Assembly (NCBI GenBank): GCA_002383165.1
Contig: DFXK01000002.1
Coordinates: forward strand, 448,239-512,238
Direction: 5' to 3'
DNA: 64,000 bases
From: Flavobacteriales bacterium UBA4110
Lineage (GTDB): Bacteria; Bacteroidota; Bacteroidia; Flavobacteriales; Weeksellaceae
The position numbers and the translations under genes are program-made. The stretch's first letter is position 1, and each line of letters begins with the position of its first letter. Below are positions 17,578 through 26,305 of the stretch, piece by piece. A model generated the notes under the pieces. That model worked only from the letters and a program-made list of their open reading frames with translations, was not told the origin of the DNA and searched no databases.

Positions 17578-19272
17578 TTAATTTGCAACTTCAGCACGCA
17601 TTTCTTTTCCCCGAAATTTCATACTAGTCAATCCATCTAAAACTTCATTCTTGTATGACTTCTCTATTTCGAAGAAACTGAACTTATCCAAAATCTCGAT
17701 GTTACCGATATCAGCTCTTTTTTTGGACTTAGAAGTCGCTTTATTGATGATGTCCAACATATCCACTTTTTTCAGTTGGTCTCTTTTCCCAAGATTGAAG
17801 AAGAATCTTACCATATCTTCATTTTTTCTTCTTGGTTTTCCACCTCTGTCATTTCTATCGTTACGTTCTCTTCTTTCTCTTGGCTCTCCGTTTCTTTCAC
17901 GCTCTCTTCCTCTCTCCCTTCTGCTTCCTCTGTCATCTCCTCTACTACTAAGCTCTTGCTGTTGGATATCGTTTCTATCCTTATAATAAGTTGCAAGATC
18001 TTTCAATTGGAATTGCAATAATTGATGAACCAATTCTTCTTTGGTAAAGTTAGAAAGGTCTGGAATCAAATTATTATCAAATTCAAAGAAATCTTCGTGC
18101 TCTGTCAATAATTTTTCGAAAACACCGCCCACCTGAGCTTTGATAATATCTTTTCCAGTCGGAATTTTTTTCTCCTCGATATCGATTTTAGTTTCAGATT
18201 TGATTTGCTTCAATTTTCTGCTTTCTTCTGGTTTGATAAGAGCCATAGAAATTCCGTCTTTACCTGCACGTCCTGTTCTTCCACTTCTGTGAACAAAAAC
18301 TTCCGGATCATCTGGTAAAGAGAAATGGATAACGTGCGTCAAAGAATCCACATCCAAACCTCTAGCCGCAACATCTGTTGCCACCAAAATATCGATGTTT
18401 TTCAGTCTGAATTTCTTCATCACTGTATCTCTCTGCGCCTGAGAAAGATCACCATGAAGTGCATCTGCTGCGTAACCATTTTGCATCAAGAAATCTGCAA
18501 TTTCCTGAGTTTCCATTCTTGTTCTACAGAAAATGATTGAATATTGATTCGGATTGGCATCGATCAATCTCTTCAAAGCTTCTTTTTTCTGTCTGTAACC
18601 AACCACATAATATTCGTGCTTGATGTTCTTCTTAACTGCATTGATAGATCCAACAGAAATTCTGTGAGGATTGGTCAAATAGTTTTTAGAAATACGCTCT
18701 ACATCTTTGTTCATCGTTGCAGAGAACAAGAAAGTTTGCTTAGTTTCGGGCGTTTCGCTAAGGATTGTTTCCAAATCATCTTTGAAACCCATTGATAACA
18801 TTTCGTCTGCCTCATCCAAAACCACCCATCGTACTTCAGAAAAATCAAGTGCTTTTCTCCCTATCATATCAATCACACGACCCGGAGTTCCCACAATAAT
18901 CTGAGGTTTGTCTCTCAAAGATCGGATTTGATCCATAATACTGCTACCACCATAAACCGCTGTAGTCTTGATGTTTTTTAAGTATTTTGTATAATTTTTG
19001 ATGTCTTTGGTAATCTGAAGGCAAAGTTCACGAGTAGGGCAAAGCACCAATAATTGGATTTTACGACTGTTGTCGTCTATCATATCCAAAATCGGAAGCG
19101 AAAATGCTGCTGTTTTGCCTGTTCCTGTTGCCGCAAGTGCGATAAGATCGCGAGTATCTGTAGAGATAAAAGGAATAGTCTGTTTTTGGATTTCTGTCGG
19201 CTCTACGAAGCCGAGGTCGCCAATCGCCTGAAGAACTTCAGCGCTAAGATTGGATTCCGTAAATAAATTCAT
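17578..19272 (-). CDS. DEAD-box RNA helicase, DeaD/CsdA-like
   Basis: A 564-residue RNA helicase with motif I ATGTGKT (48-54), DEAD at 153-156, SAT, RGLDV and HRSGRTGRAG. A long linker, very rich in Arg, Glu and Gly (about 445-485), leads to a C-terminal RRM-like DbpA/CsdA RNA-binding domain (about 487-562, VRFFFNLGKRD...KEMRAEV). That domain separates it from the RhlE-like helicase at 11.3 kb. Roles in ribosome assembly and cold adaptation are typical of the family. Confidence 0.93.
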   Translation of the reverse strand: MNLFTESNLSAEVLQAIGDLGFVEPTEIQKQTIPFISTDTRDLIALAATGTGKTAAFSLPILDMIDDNSRKIQLLVLCPTRELCLQITKDIKNYTKYLKNIKTTAVYGGSSIMDQIRSLRDKPQIIVGTPGRVIDMIGRKALDFSEVRWVVLDEADEMLSMGFKDDLETILSETPETKQTFLFSATMNKDVERISKNYLTNPHRISVGSINAVKKNIKHEYYVVGYRQKKEALKRLIDANPNQYSIIFCRTRMETQEIADFLMQNGYAADALHGDLSQAQRDTVMKKFRLKNIDILVATDVAARGLDVDSLTHVIHFSLPDDPEVFVHRSGRTGRAGKDGISMALIKPEESRKLKQIKSETKIDIEEKKIPTGKDIIKAQVGGVFEKLLTEHEDFFEFDNNLIPDLSNFTKEELVHQLLQFQLKDLATYYKDRNDIQQQELSSRGDDRGSRRERGRERERNGEPRERRERNDRNDRGGKPRRKNEDMVRFFFNLGKRDQLKKVDMLDIINKATSKSKKRADIGNIEILDKFSFFEIEKSYKNEVLDGLTSMKFRGKEMRAEVAN

Positions 19273-19294
19273 TTAAAGATCGTCTAATTTGTTG

Positions 19295-19302
19295 CAAAGA
19301 TA
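19295..19302 (-). promoter_or_regulatory. -7 promoter element of the CsdA-like gene
   Basis: TATCTTTG on the minus strand, 22 nt before the ATG at 19272. Confidence 0.5.
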
Positions 19303-19422
19303 CGAATTTTAATTTTGCTAACAAAACGACTTCTTTTTTAACGATTCTTTATTACAGAAAATTAATATTGGAGAAGGTAGATATTAGAACAAAGATTTTA
19401 GAAATTAGATAATTATAAAAAG

Positions 19423-19460
19423 AAAAACCACTCAGAATTTCTAAATCTGAAAGGGTTTTT
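19423..19460 (-). terminator. intrinsic terminator of the LRR gene
   Basis: An imperfect stem AAAAACC...GGTTTTT with an inner CAGA/TCTG pairing. On the minus strand it ends in TTTTTCTTTTT. Confidence 0.6.
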
Positions 19461-19481
19461 AATTTATTTATGAAAATAAGA

Positions 19482-20780
19482 TTATTCCTTAATCATTTTT
19501 TCAGTTTGTAAACCTTTATCAGTTTTGATTTTGATAATATAATTACCTTTTGACAAATCTGAAACATTGATTTCCTTGAGTAAAGAAGTTTTTATCAATT
19601 GTCCATTAATTGTATAAATATCTGCTTTTTGGAATTGATCTTCTGTATCGATATTTAAAATATTCTTGACAGGATTTGGATAAATTTTCAAAGTTGATTT
19701 TTTTAATTCATTTGTTGAAAGCGTGTAATTACAATTATTACTAAAATTAGATTGACTATCGATACTTACCCAATTATTGGTGGCGTAATTAATATCATCT
19801 ACTTCTATACAGAAAAGATTGGGGTTATTATTTGACGTAAACTTAAATCTATTTATTTTATCATTATTGCCATTTTTTATATTAAGTGAAGTTAATTTAT
19901 TAGAATTAGCAAAGAACTGGACTAAGTTTGGATTATGGGATAGATCTAAATTTGTTATTTGATTTATATAACAATTTAATGTTGACAAGCTTAAATTCTT
20001 ACTTAAATCTAAACTAGTAATTTCATTTACTGAACAATCAAGATATGACAACTTTATATTTTGAGATAGATTAAGATTCTTTATCTTATTATTATAACAG
20101 CTTAATAATGACAAATCTAAGTTTTGAGACAAATCAAGGAATAATATTTTATTAGCTCCGCAAGTGAGATTTGTTAATTTTTGGTTGTTTTTAACATCTA
20201 ATTCAACTAATTGATTTGAGAAACAACTTAAATATTCCAATTTTTTATTTTGACTTATATTTAATTGTGTTAATTTATTATTACCACAATTTAAAGTAAA
20301 TAAATTTAGATTATTTGAAACATTCAAATTAATAAGGTTATTAATTTCACAGTTGATATACGTTATATCTAGATTTTGAGATAAATCTAAAGAACTTAGC
20401 ATATTATCGCTACAATTTAAACTAATCAAATTTTTATTTACCTTTAAATTACTGATTCTATTTCGATATGCCTCTATTGTTATTAAATTTGGGTTCTGAC
20501 TGACATCCAAAGAGGTTAATCTATTATTATTACAGTATAATGAAGTGATTTTTGTAAAATATTGAATACCAGTCAAATCAGCAATATTCTTTGATGGACA
20601 GTAGATTTGCCCACTAAAATTATTTGCTTCTGATAATTGTATTTCTGAATCTCCATTTATGTTGATATTAGAATTACCAACTAAGTATGCTTTAAAATTA
20701 GCATCAGGAATATTAAGATTTTGAGAATAAAAAAAAGAGCAATACAATGATCCTGCAACAAGGAGTAATATTTTATTCAT
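19482..20780 (-). CDS. secreted leucine-rich repeat protein with type IX secretion tail
   Basis: A 432-residue protein. The start is set at the ATG 20780, giving a signal peptide (MNKILLLVAGSLYCSFFYSQ); an upstream frame to 20804 is unlikely because a -7 box lies at 20812. About eleven LRR units of about 21 residues follow (pattern LxSLDxSQNxxLxxLxCxxNxI, with a recurring Cys). The last 75 residues are a Por-secretion tail (LKIYPNPVKNILNI...IYTINGQLI...GNYIIKI). It is thus exported by the type IX system and probably cell-surface bound or released. The ligand is unknown. Confidence 0.9.
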   Translation of the reverse strand: MNKILLLVAGSLYCSFFYSQNLNIPDANFKAYLVGNSNININGDSEIQLSEANNFSGQIYCPSKNIADLTGIQYFTKITSLYCNNNRLTSLDVSQNPNLITIEAYRNRISNLKVNKNLISLNCSDNMLSSLDLSQNLDITYINCEINNLINLNVSNNLNLFTLNCGNNKLTQLNISQNKKLEYLSCFSNQLVELDVKNNQKLTNLTCGANKILFLDLSQNLDLSLLSCYNNKIKNLNLSQNIKLSYLDCSVNEITSLDLSKNLSLSTLNCYINQITNLDLSHNPNLVQFFANSNKLTSLNIKNGNNDKINRFKFTSNNNPNLFCIEVDDINYATNNWVSIDSQSNFSNNCNYTLSTNELKKSTLKIYPNPVKNILNIDTEDQFQKADIYTINGQLIKTSLLKEINVSDLSKGNYIIKIKTDKGLQTEKMIKE

Positions 20781-20811
20781 ATTAATTAGTTTTAAATTCG
20801 CCAAAGATATT

Positions 20812-20819
20812 TTGAATAA
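20812..20819 (-). promoter_or_regulatory. -7 promoter element of the LRR/T9SS gene
   Basis: TATCTTTG on the minus strand, 31 nt before the ATG at 20780. Confidence 0.5.
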
Positions 20820-20870
20820 TTCACATTTTATTACGGAAAACCGTAAAAAATAATTTTAATTAAGAAAAAA

Positions 20871-22289
20871 TCAACACTCCGCCACATTCACTGCCACAGC
20901 CAGACCGCCTTCTGAAGTTTCTTTGTATTTGGAATTCATATCCAATGCCGTTTCCCACATCGATTTGATAACACTATCCAAGGAGACTTTTGCTTTTGTC
21001 GGATCACCATCCAAAGCAAGAGAAGCTGCGGTAATAGCTTTCATCGCGCCCATAGAATTTCTTTCTATACAAGGGATCTGAACTAATCCGCCGATCGGAT
21101 CACAAGTTAATCCGAGATGATGTTCCATAGCGATTTCAGCCGCCATTAAAACCTGTCCCGGAGTTCCTCCGGAAATCTCAGTTAATGCCGCTGCGGCCAT
21201 TGCGGATGATACGCCAACTTCTGCCTGGCAACCGCCCATTGCCGCGGAAATGGTTGCATTTTTCTTAAATAAAGTCCCGATTTCGCCCGCCACCAGGAGG
21301 AATCTGATAATATCTTCCTCGGAATTGAAATTTGTGAAAGTCTGTGCATACATCAATACCGCAGGGATCACACCACTTGCACCATTGGTGGGCGCGGTGA
21401 TGATTCTTCCGAAAGAGGCATTTTCTTCATTAACAGCGAGAGCAAAACACGAAACCCATTTGGTAACAGAACTGAAAGTTTTCTGTTCATTCTTTACCAT
21501 TTCGAACCATTCATTTTTATTTTTGTAAATCTGAGTTCCTAGAAGTTTTTCATTCATTTCAGAAGCCCGTCTTGTAACGTTCAGTCCACCTGGCAGAATT
21601 CCTTTTTTGTTGATGCTTTTATAAACGCAGTCTTTTATATTATCCCAGATTTCAAGTGCTTTCTGACGTGTTTCTTCGTGCGTTCTCCAAGATTCTTCGT
21701 TTAGGAAAACTAAGTCGGAAATTTTATCTATCTTCAGTTTTTCACAATATTTCAGAATATCGCTGCCGTGATGACAAGGATAAAGCGTTCTCACACATCT
21801 GTCCTCCATAGAATTATCTTCTCTGGTTGCTACAAAGCCACCTCCAACTGAATAATAATCTTGACTAAACTCTTCTCCATTTTGGAAAATAACTTTGAAA
21901 ATCATGCCGTTTGGATGGAAATCTAGAGATTTTTCTTTGTTAAGAATCAAATGATGCCCATAGATAAACGGCAACCAAACTTCTCCTCCAAGATGGATTT
22001 TTTGTTCTGATTTTATTTTTTCAATCTTTGCGTCAATCGTATTGGTATCAATGGTTCGGAAATTTTCTCCGCTGAGACCGAGCATTCCTGCAATATCAGT
22101 TCCGTGACCAACGCCTGTTTTTGCAAGCGAGCCAAAGAATTCTACAAAAACTTCTTTTACTTCTTGTAAAGTATGATTTCGTTTGACCAAATCCAGAAAC
22201 ATTTTTGCTGCATTCCAAGGTCCCATTGTGTGGGAAGATGAAGGCCCGATACCGATCTTTATGATGTCGAAAACACTGATTGATTCCAT
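20871..22289 (-). CDS. sdaA: L-serine ammonia-lyase (iron-sulfur dependent)
   Basis: A 472-residue single-chain L-serine dehydratase that turns serine into pyruvate and ammonia. The beta-like N-terminal domain has GIGPSSSHTMGPW. The alpha-like catalytic domain has TAPTNGASGVIPAVL and the cysteine cluster region CDPIGGLVQIPC, whose Cys residues ligate the 4Fe-4S centre. It stands alone. A copy of the covarying four-copy element lies 115 bp upstream, pointing away from it. Confidence 0.95.
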   Translation of the reverse strand: MESISVFDIIKIGIGPSSSHTMGPWNAAKMFLDLVKRNHTLQEVKEVFVEFFGSLAKTGVGHGTDIAGMLGLSGENFRTIDTNTIDAKIEKIKSEQKIHLGGEVWLPFIYGHHLILNKEKSLDFHPNGMIFKVIFQNGEEFSQDYYSVGGGFVATREDNSMEDRCVRTLYPCHHGSDILKYCEKLKIDKISDLVFLNEESWRTHEETRQKALEIWDNIKDCVYKSINKKGILPGGLNVTRRASEMNEKLLGTQIYKNKNEWFEMVKNEQKTFSSVTKWVSCFALAVNEENASFGRIITAPTNGASGVIPAVLMYAQTFTNFNSEEDIIRFLLVAGEIGTLFKKNATISAAMGGCQAEVGVSSAMAAAALTEISGGTPGQVLMAAEIAMEHHLGLTCDPIGGLVQIPCIERNSMGAMKAITAASLALDGDPTKAKVSLDSVIKSMWETALDMNSKYKETSEGGLAVAVNVAEC

Positions 22290-22403
22290 TAAATTGTAAA
22301 AAATTATCGGTTGTAAAAGTAATTGATTTTTACAAATTATCTAAATCTGGAATATTATTTTGTTAAATCCTGATATTGAGACCAATGTTGATTCTGGCGA
22401 AGC

Positions 22404-22574
22404 GCAGCCCGACTTATCTCATTTTCTTTATTTCCCTTTTTGAATCGATGAATCTGGTTCCTCGATTTGAGGGGAGCTCACTTTTTGCGGATTACTCCGT
22501 TTCTTTTTGAATTGTAAACTTCTGCCAAAAAATAGCGGGAACGGAAGGCGTATTAAGCTGCCCAAATAAAAATT
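22404..22574 (+). ncRNA. candidate structured RNA element, copy A (with inserted hairpin)
   Basis: The closing arms are GCAGC (22404-22408) and GCTGC (22557-22561). The conserved blocks are CCGACTT, GAGGGGAGCTC (22469-22479) and AGCGGGAACGGAAGGCG, then CCAAATAAAAATT. Relative to the other copies, 53 bases are inserted between CCGACTT and GAG (22416-22468), and the insert contains its own hairpin (AATCGA-T-GAA/TTC-C-TCGATT). The element fills the gap between sdaA and the hydrolase gene. It could be an RNA family known from Flavobacteria, such as Flavo-1, or an undescribed one; I cannot search. Confidence 0.5.
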
Positions 22575-23216
22575 CTACACAAAAATGATCTTTAAAATCT
22601 CGGAAACTTCTTTCGATTTGGTTACTGGAAAAAGATGTGTGGCATTTTTAATCACGAAATCTGGTTCTGAATTTTTGATTGGAAAAACAATGTCTTTGTC
22701 TGCCAAAATCTGAATGACATCCGGCAATTTATCGAATTTCCACTTGGTAATTTTATCCATAGACCATTTGAGATAATACGGGTCTTTTACTCGGAAATAT
22801 TGGGTAAGTTTTGGATTTTTCGGGTCAAATAATTTTCTAAAAAATGAATAAAACAATGTTGTATTTCCATTGAAAACTCTGAGTGGGATATATTTTACAG
22901 CATTAGTTTTTTGTCCTGCGAGAATCAGTTTTGATTTCTCCGCATCACATTTGATACTTCCTAGAATCACAATTTTTTTCGCTGGCTTTAGTTTGTGAAT
23001 TTCTTGGACGATGATTCCACCGAAAGAATATCCCAATAAATAAAAATCTTCGGAATCATCTATAGATTCTGACATTCTTACAACATAATGATGGAAATCT
23101 TCATTGAGATTCGGAATAAGCCAAGGAATGTGAACGATTTCTATTTCTGGATTGAAAGTCAATTTTTCCAGAACTTTCTCATCAGCCCCGAGTCCGCTTA
23201 TGGTATATAGTTTCAT
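22575..23216 (-). CDS. alpha/beta hydrolase
   Basis: A 213-residue alpha/beta-fold protein. The start is set at ATG 23216 (KLYTISGLGADEKV); the open frame to 23246 adds residues overlapping a dispersed repeat. The nucleophile elbow is GYSFGG. A probable acid lies in ILADKDIVFP and the histidine in NATHLFPV. No signal peptide is visible and the substrate is unknown. Its stop directly abuts the end of RNA element copy A on the other strand. Confidence 0.82.
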   Translation of the reverse strand: MKLYTISGLGADEKVLEKLTFNPEIEIVHIPWLIPNLNEDFHHYVVRMSESIDDSEDFYLLGYSFGGIIVQEIHKLKPAKKIVILGSIKCDAEKSKLILAGQKTNAVKYIPLRVFNGNTTLFYSFFRKLFDPKNPKLTQYFRVKDPYYLKWSMDKITKWKFDKLPDVIQILADKDIVFPIKNSEPDFVIKNATHLFPVTKSKEVSEILKIIFV

Positions 23217-23229
23217 TAACTTGATTTTT

Positions 23230-23308
23230 GAATGCAAAGTCCGCAAAGATTTTTTGAATTAATTGAAACATTTTTAAGGTTCGCAAAGACGTAAAACTCA
23301 GCAATGAC
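23230..23308. repeat. dispersed GCAAAG-word repeat, copy 2
   Basis: ATGCAAAGTCCGCAAAG, an AT-rich spacer, AAGGTTCGCAAAGACGTAAAACTCAGCAA. It has the same word order as the copies at 3773, 27534 and 42804 and sits just upstream of the hydrolase start. Confidence 0.6.
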
Positions 23309-23339
23309 TTGAAATAACATTCAAATTTAAAAGAAAAAA

Positions 23340-23363
23340 AAGAGCAGAAAAAATTCTGCTCTT
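23340..23363 (-). terminator. intrinsic terminator of the yceI-like gene
   Basis: A 10-bp stem AAGAGCAGAA/TTCTGCTCTT with a 4-nt loop, followed on the minus strand by TTTTTTCTTTT. Confidence 0.82.
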
Positions 23364-23387
23364 GATATTTATATAGTACTGTGGTAA

Positions 23388-23954
23388 TTATTTTACGCTG
23401 ATTTTCACTTTCAAATCAACATCGTCTTTTACCAAAACGTCTTGCATTGTAGATTTGTAAGCCACATCGAATTTTTGTCTGTCAAAAGAAAACTTATCAG
23501 ATTCCAAAGTTACAACTCCATTTTTAGCAGTAATTTTCGCAGGGAAAGAAACCGGATTTGTTTTTCCTTTTACTGTAAGATTACCGTTTACAAGGAAATT
23601 ATAATCTTTATTTGCGTTTTTCTTTACAGAAGTGATTTTGTAAGTTGCAATTGGGAATTTTTCAACTTCGAAGAAATCACCGTTTTTCAAGTGACCATTC
23701 AATTTCCCTTGGTATTCTCCGGAAAGGTCTGTTGAGTTAATAGTGGTCATATCCAAAACAAACTGTCCTCCTACTACAGAACCATTTTTAAGAACTAGAT
23801 TCCCAGATTTTACATTCACAGTTCCATCGTGCGAAGATGCTTCTGTTTTTGCAATTTTATAACCCCACCAGTGTACGTCTGAACTTGTTAATTTTTTAGT
23901 TTGTCCGAAAGCTAATCCGCTTACCAATACAGCTAGTAATAATACCTTTTTCAT
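23388..23954 (-). CDS. YceI family periplasmic protein
   Basis: A 188-residue protein with a signal peptide (MKKVLLLAVLVSGLAFGQ) and a YceI lipocalin-like fold: VHWWGYKIAKTEASSHDGTVNVKSG at the start, then alternating strands ending in KSTMQDVLVKDDVDLKVKISVK. YceI proteins bind isoprenoid quinones or amphiphiles and are often stress induced. It has its own promoter and terminator. Confidence 0.9.
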   Translation of the reverse strand: MKKVLLLAVLVSGLAFGQTKKLTSSDVHWWGYKIAKTEASSHDGTVNVKSGNLVLKNGSVVGGQFVLDMTTINSTDLSGEYQGKLNGHLKNGDFFEVEKFPIATYKITSVKKNANKDYNFLVNGNLTVKGKTNPVSFPAKITAKNGVVTLESDKFSFDRQKFDVAYKSTMQDVLVKDDVDLKVKISVK

Positions 23955-23977
23955 TGTTGTAAATAATTTTAATGATG

Positions 23978-23985
23978 CAAATCTA
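23978..23985 (-). promoter_or_regulatory. -7 promoter element of the yceI-like gene
   Basis: TAGATTTG on the minus strand, 23 nt before the ATG at 23954. Confidence 0.5.
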
Positions 23986-24032
23986 CTTAGAATCAGTCAA
24001 AATTAAAATTGATGTATGATAAGTTTTTAAAA

Positions 24033-24066
24033 AATTAACGCCCACAAGTTAATGCAGGCGTTAATT
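24033..24066 (-). terminator. intrinsic terminator of the outer-membrane barrel gene
   Basis: A 10-bp stem AATTAACGCC/GGCGTTAATT, followed on the minus strand by TTTTTAAAAA. Confidence 0.75.
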
Positions 24067-24122
24067 AAGTCATAGTTTAATTGTTCTATTTTAAAAAGCA
24101 GAATGCTTTTCTCAACAGATGA

Positions 24123-24710
24123 TTATTTTCCTAAAGGAATGTTGTAGCTGAATCCAACACCAATTGCTCCAGCGTTGTAATCCTGATCTGCAATCTGTCC
24201 TTTGTCACCGGTGAAGGTTTTGTTATACTGTGCAAAGAAGTTCCAGTCACGATTGTGGTATCCAATCTCTGGTCTGATATAGAAACCACCGTCTGGTCTA
24301 TCTACATTAGCATAAGATGAATTAGAACTTGTTGCTACCTTATCATCACCTACGATGAAACCGTAACCTAGATCTGCACCAAAATAAAATCCTGTCTGTT
24401 TAGGGTAAACTCTAAACAAAGCTGCAACAGGAATTACTCCGAAGTCATTATTATCTACTTTTATGTTATTAACTGTAGCGTTTTTACCGAAATAATGGTT
24501 GTAACCCGTTGCGATACCAAAACCAAAACCTGGGGTAATTAGATTCTGATAAGAAAGATCTACACCTAAATTTGCAGATGTATTACCACCTGTAGATACA
24601 CCACCATTAAGTCCTACTTTGAACATATTGGTCATATCAGCGCTTTGAGCTGAAACTACTCCACCAGCCAAAATTCCTAGACCTAATACCAATTGCTTTA
24701 AAGTTTTCAT
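24123..24710 (-). CDS. outer-membrane beta-barrel protein
   Basis: A 195-residue protein with a signal peptide (MKTLKQLVLGLGILAGGVVSAQ) followed by an eight-stranded-barrel pattern of alternating aromatic and glycine residues (FKVGLNGGVSTGG, GFGFGIATGYNHYFG, GFYFGADLGYGFIVG, AIGVGFSYNIPLGK). It resembles the OMP_b-brl type. The final residue is Lys, not the usual aromatic. No enzymatic motif is seen. The 216-bp divergent gap to the next gene is AT-rich; I see no clear promoter word in it. Confidence 0.82.
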   Translation of the reverse strand: MKTLKQLVLGLGILAGGVVSAQSADMTNMFKVGLNGGVSTGGNTSANLGVDLSYQNLITPGFGFGIATGYNHYFGKNATVNNIKVDNNDFGVIPVAALFRVYPKQTGFYFGADLGYGFIVGDDKVATSSNSSYANVDRPDGGFYIRPEIGYHNRDWNFFAQYNKTFTGDKGQIADQDYNAGAIGVGFSYNIPLGK

Positions 24711-24926
24711 ATTTTTAAATTTTAAATTTTACACAGGAGACATTGTAAATTCCGTGCCAAAGCGGATTTTTGTGTGACAATATTAACAAGCTAGTTAACA
24801 ACTTTCTAATTTTCAATTATTTAAAATCATAATTATTTATTAAAATTTATTCACAAAGCGATATTTTCATAATTTTTGATTTAACAATTCTTTTGTATTT
24901 GATTCTAATACGATAAATCCTGATTT

Positions 24927-26294
24927 ATGAGTAATTTCTTAAAAAATAAACATTTGGTTTCCAGAGCTGGTTTTGGCATTCATCACAACGATATCGAAAA
25001 ATATAAAAACCTAACACCAAAGAAATTATATCAAATACTTAAAAACACTTCGGATTATCAACCTTTGAAAACGGATGTTCCAGCGATAACACCAGAACAA
25101 TATCAGGAAATGTCAAAAGCTACGGATAGAAAGCCAGTTAATCAATTCAATAAAAATTATAATATTTCTGTCCGAAAATCCTGGCATTCTCAAATGATAA
25201 ATACGCCTTATCAGCTTCGGGAAAAAATGGCGCTTTTCTGGCACGGACATTTTGCAACAAGAATTCAGCAATCTTTATTTAATAAGGAGATTATAGAAAT
25301 CTTCCGAAAAAATGCTTTGGGAAATTTTCGAGATCTGGTTTTTGAAGTTTCAAAATCGGCGGCGATGCTCAATTTCCTGAATAATCAGCAAAATAAAAAA
25401 GCCAAACCAAATGAAAACTTTGCCAGAGAATTGATGGAACTTTTCACTTTGGGAAGAGGAAATCTTTATACAGAAAAAGACATCAAAGAATCCGCTAGAG
25501 CCTTTACTGGTTGGAGTTATAACGGTTTAGGAGAATTTACCGATAACAAAAAACAACACGATTCTGGAGAAAAAGTTTTTCTTGGAAAAACGGGTAATTT
25601 TGACGGAACTGATATCATTAATATGATTCTTGAAAAACCAGAATGCGCACATTTCATCACAGAAAAAATCTACAAATTCTTGGTTAATGAAAATTCTGAT
25701 GAAAAAATATTAAAATCATTGAGTGAGAAATTTTACAAATCCAATTATGACATCACAACTTTGATGGATGAAATTTTCCTGTCAGATTGGTTTTATTCTG
25801 AAAAAAACATAGGTGCAAAAATAAAATCGCCAGTTGAATTAATTGTAGGAATCAGAAGAATAATGCTCATGGATTTGCAGAATCGCGATACCATTTACAA
25901 CTTCGAAAAATTGCTTGGACAAGAACTTTTACAACCTCCAAATGTAGCAGGTTGGCCAAGCGGAACACTTTGGATAGACAGTTCTACGTTATTACTTAGA
26001 ATGAAAATCCCCGCAGTGATGGCGGGTTACAAAACCCTAGATATAGAACCTAAATCTAATGATGATGTCAATATGGGAAAAGACGAGAAAAAAGTGGTTG
26101 TCAACAAAAAGCAAAACCCAATTACTATCCATTGGGAAGGCATCAGTAATATTTTGAATGAAGACATTTTCAGTCTTCTATTAGCAAAACCAAATGAAAA
26201 TCTACAGAAAATGATTACGGATTTCAATTCTGATAAAACTAAGAAACATCTGATGATAAGTATTATGTCAACGCCGGAATATCAACTTTGTTAA
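24927..26294 (+). CDS. DUF1800 family protein
   Basis: A 455-residue protein of the DUF1800 family. FLKNKHLVSRAGFGIHHND opens the domain. REKMALFWHGHFATR, FARELMELFTLGRG, ESARAFTGWSYNG and PPNVAGWPSG are the recognisable blocks. No signal peptide is evident. DUF1800 genes are nearly always paired with DUF1501 genes, as here (11 bp gap). The biochemical role is not established. Confidence 0.9.
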   Translation: MSNFLKNKHLVSRAGFGIHHNDIEKYKNLTPKKLYQILKNTSDYQPLKTDVPAITPEQYQEMSKATDRKPVNQFNKNYNISVRKSWHSQMINTPYQLREKMALFWHGHFATRIQQSLFNKEIIEIFRKNALGNFRDLVFEVSKSAAMLNFLNNQQNKKAKPNENFARELMELFTLGRGNLYTEKDIKESARAFTGWSYNGLGEFTDNKKQHDSGEKVFLGKTGNFDGTDIINMILEKPECAHFITEKIYKFLVNENSDEKILKSLSEKFYKSNYDITTLMDEIFLSDWFYSEKNIGAKIKSPVELIVGIRRIMLMDLQNRDTIYNFEKLLGQELLQPPNVAGWPSGTLWIDSSTLLLRMKIPAVMAGYKTLDIEPKSNDDVNMGKDEKKVVVNKKQNPITIHWEGISNILNEDIFSLLLAKPNENLQKMITDFNSDKTKKHLMISIMSTPEYQLC

Positions 26295-26305
26295 AATAAG
26301 CAGTT

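Noticed and set aside
17651..17986. Open frame opposite the Arg/Glu-rich linker of the CsdA-like helicase
   Set aside because: Low-complexity Ser/Leu protein arising as the antisense of an RGE-rich region; no family or start context.
19482..20780. Repetitive DNA suggesting a tandem repeat or CRISPR-like array
   Set aside because: The periodicity (about 63 bp) encodes 21-residue LRR units in a continuous frame; no palindromic repeat or unique-spacer pattern.
20831..20846. TTACGG-AAAA-CCGTAA hairpin downstream of sdaA
   Set aside because: Possible terminator, but the stem is only 6 bp and the following T run is weak; not listed.
22443..22467. Terminator in the sdaA upstream region
   Set aside because: The hairpin has no T run and is better explained as an insert in structured element copy A.
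24711..24926. Promoters for the outer-membrane barrel and DUF1800 genes
   Set aside because: Only imperfect -7 words (such as GTATTTG and CGCTTTG) were found, so I did not annotate any.
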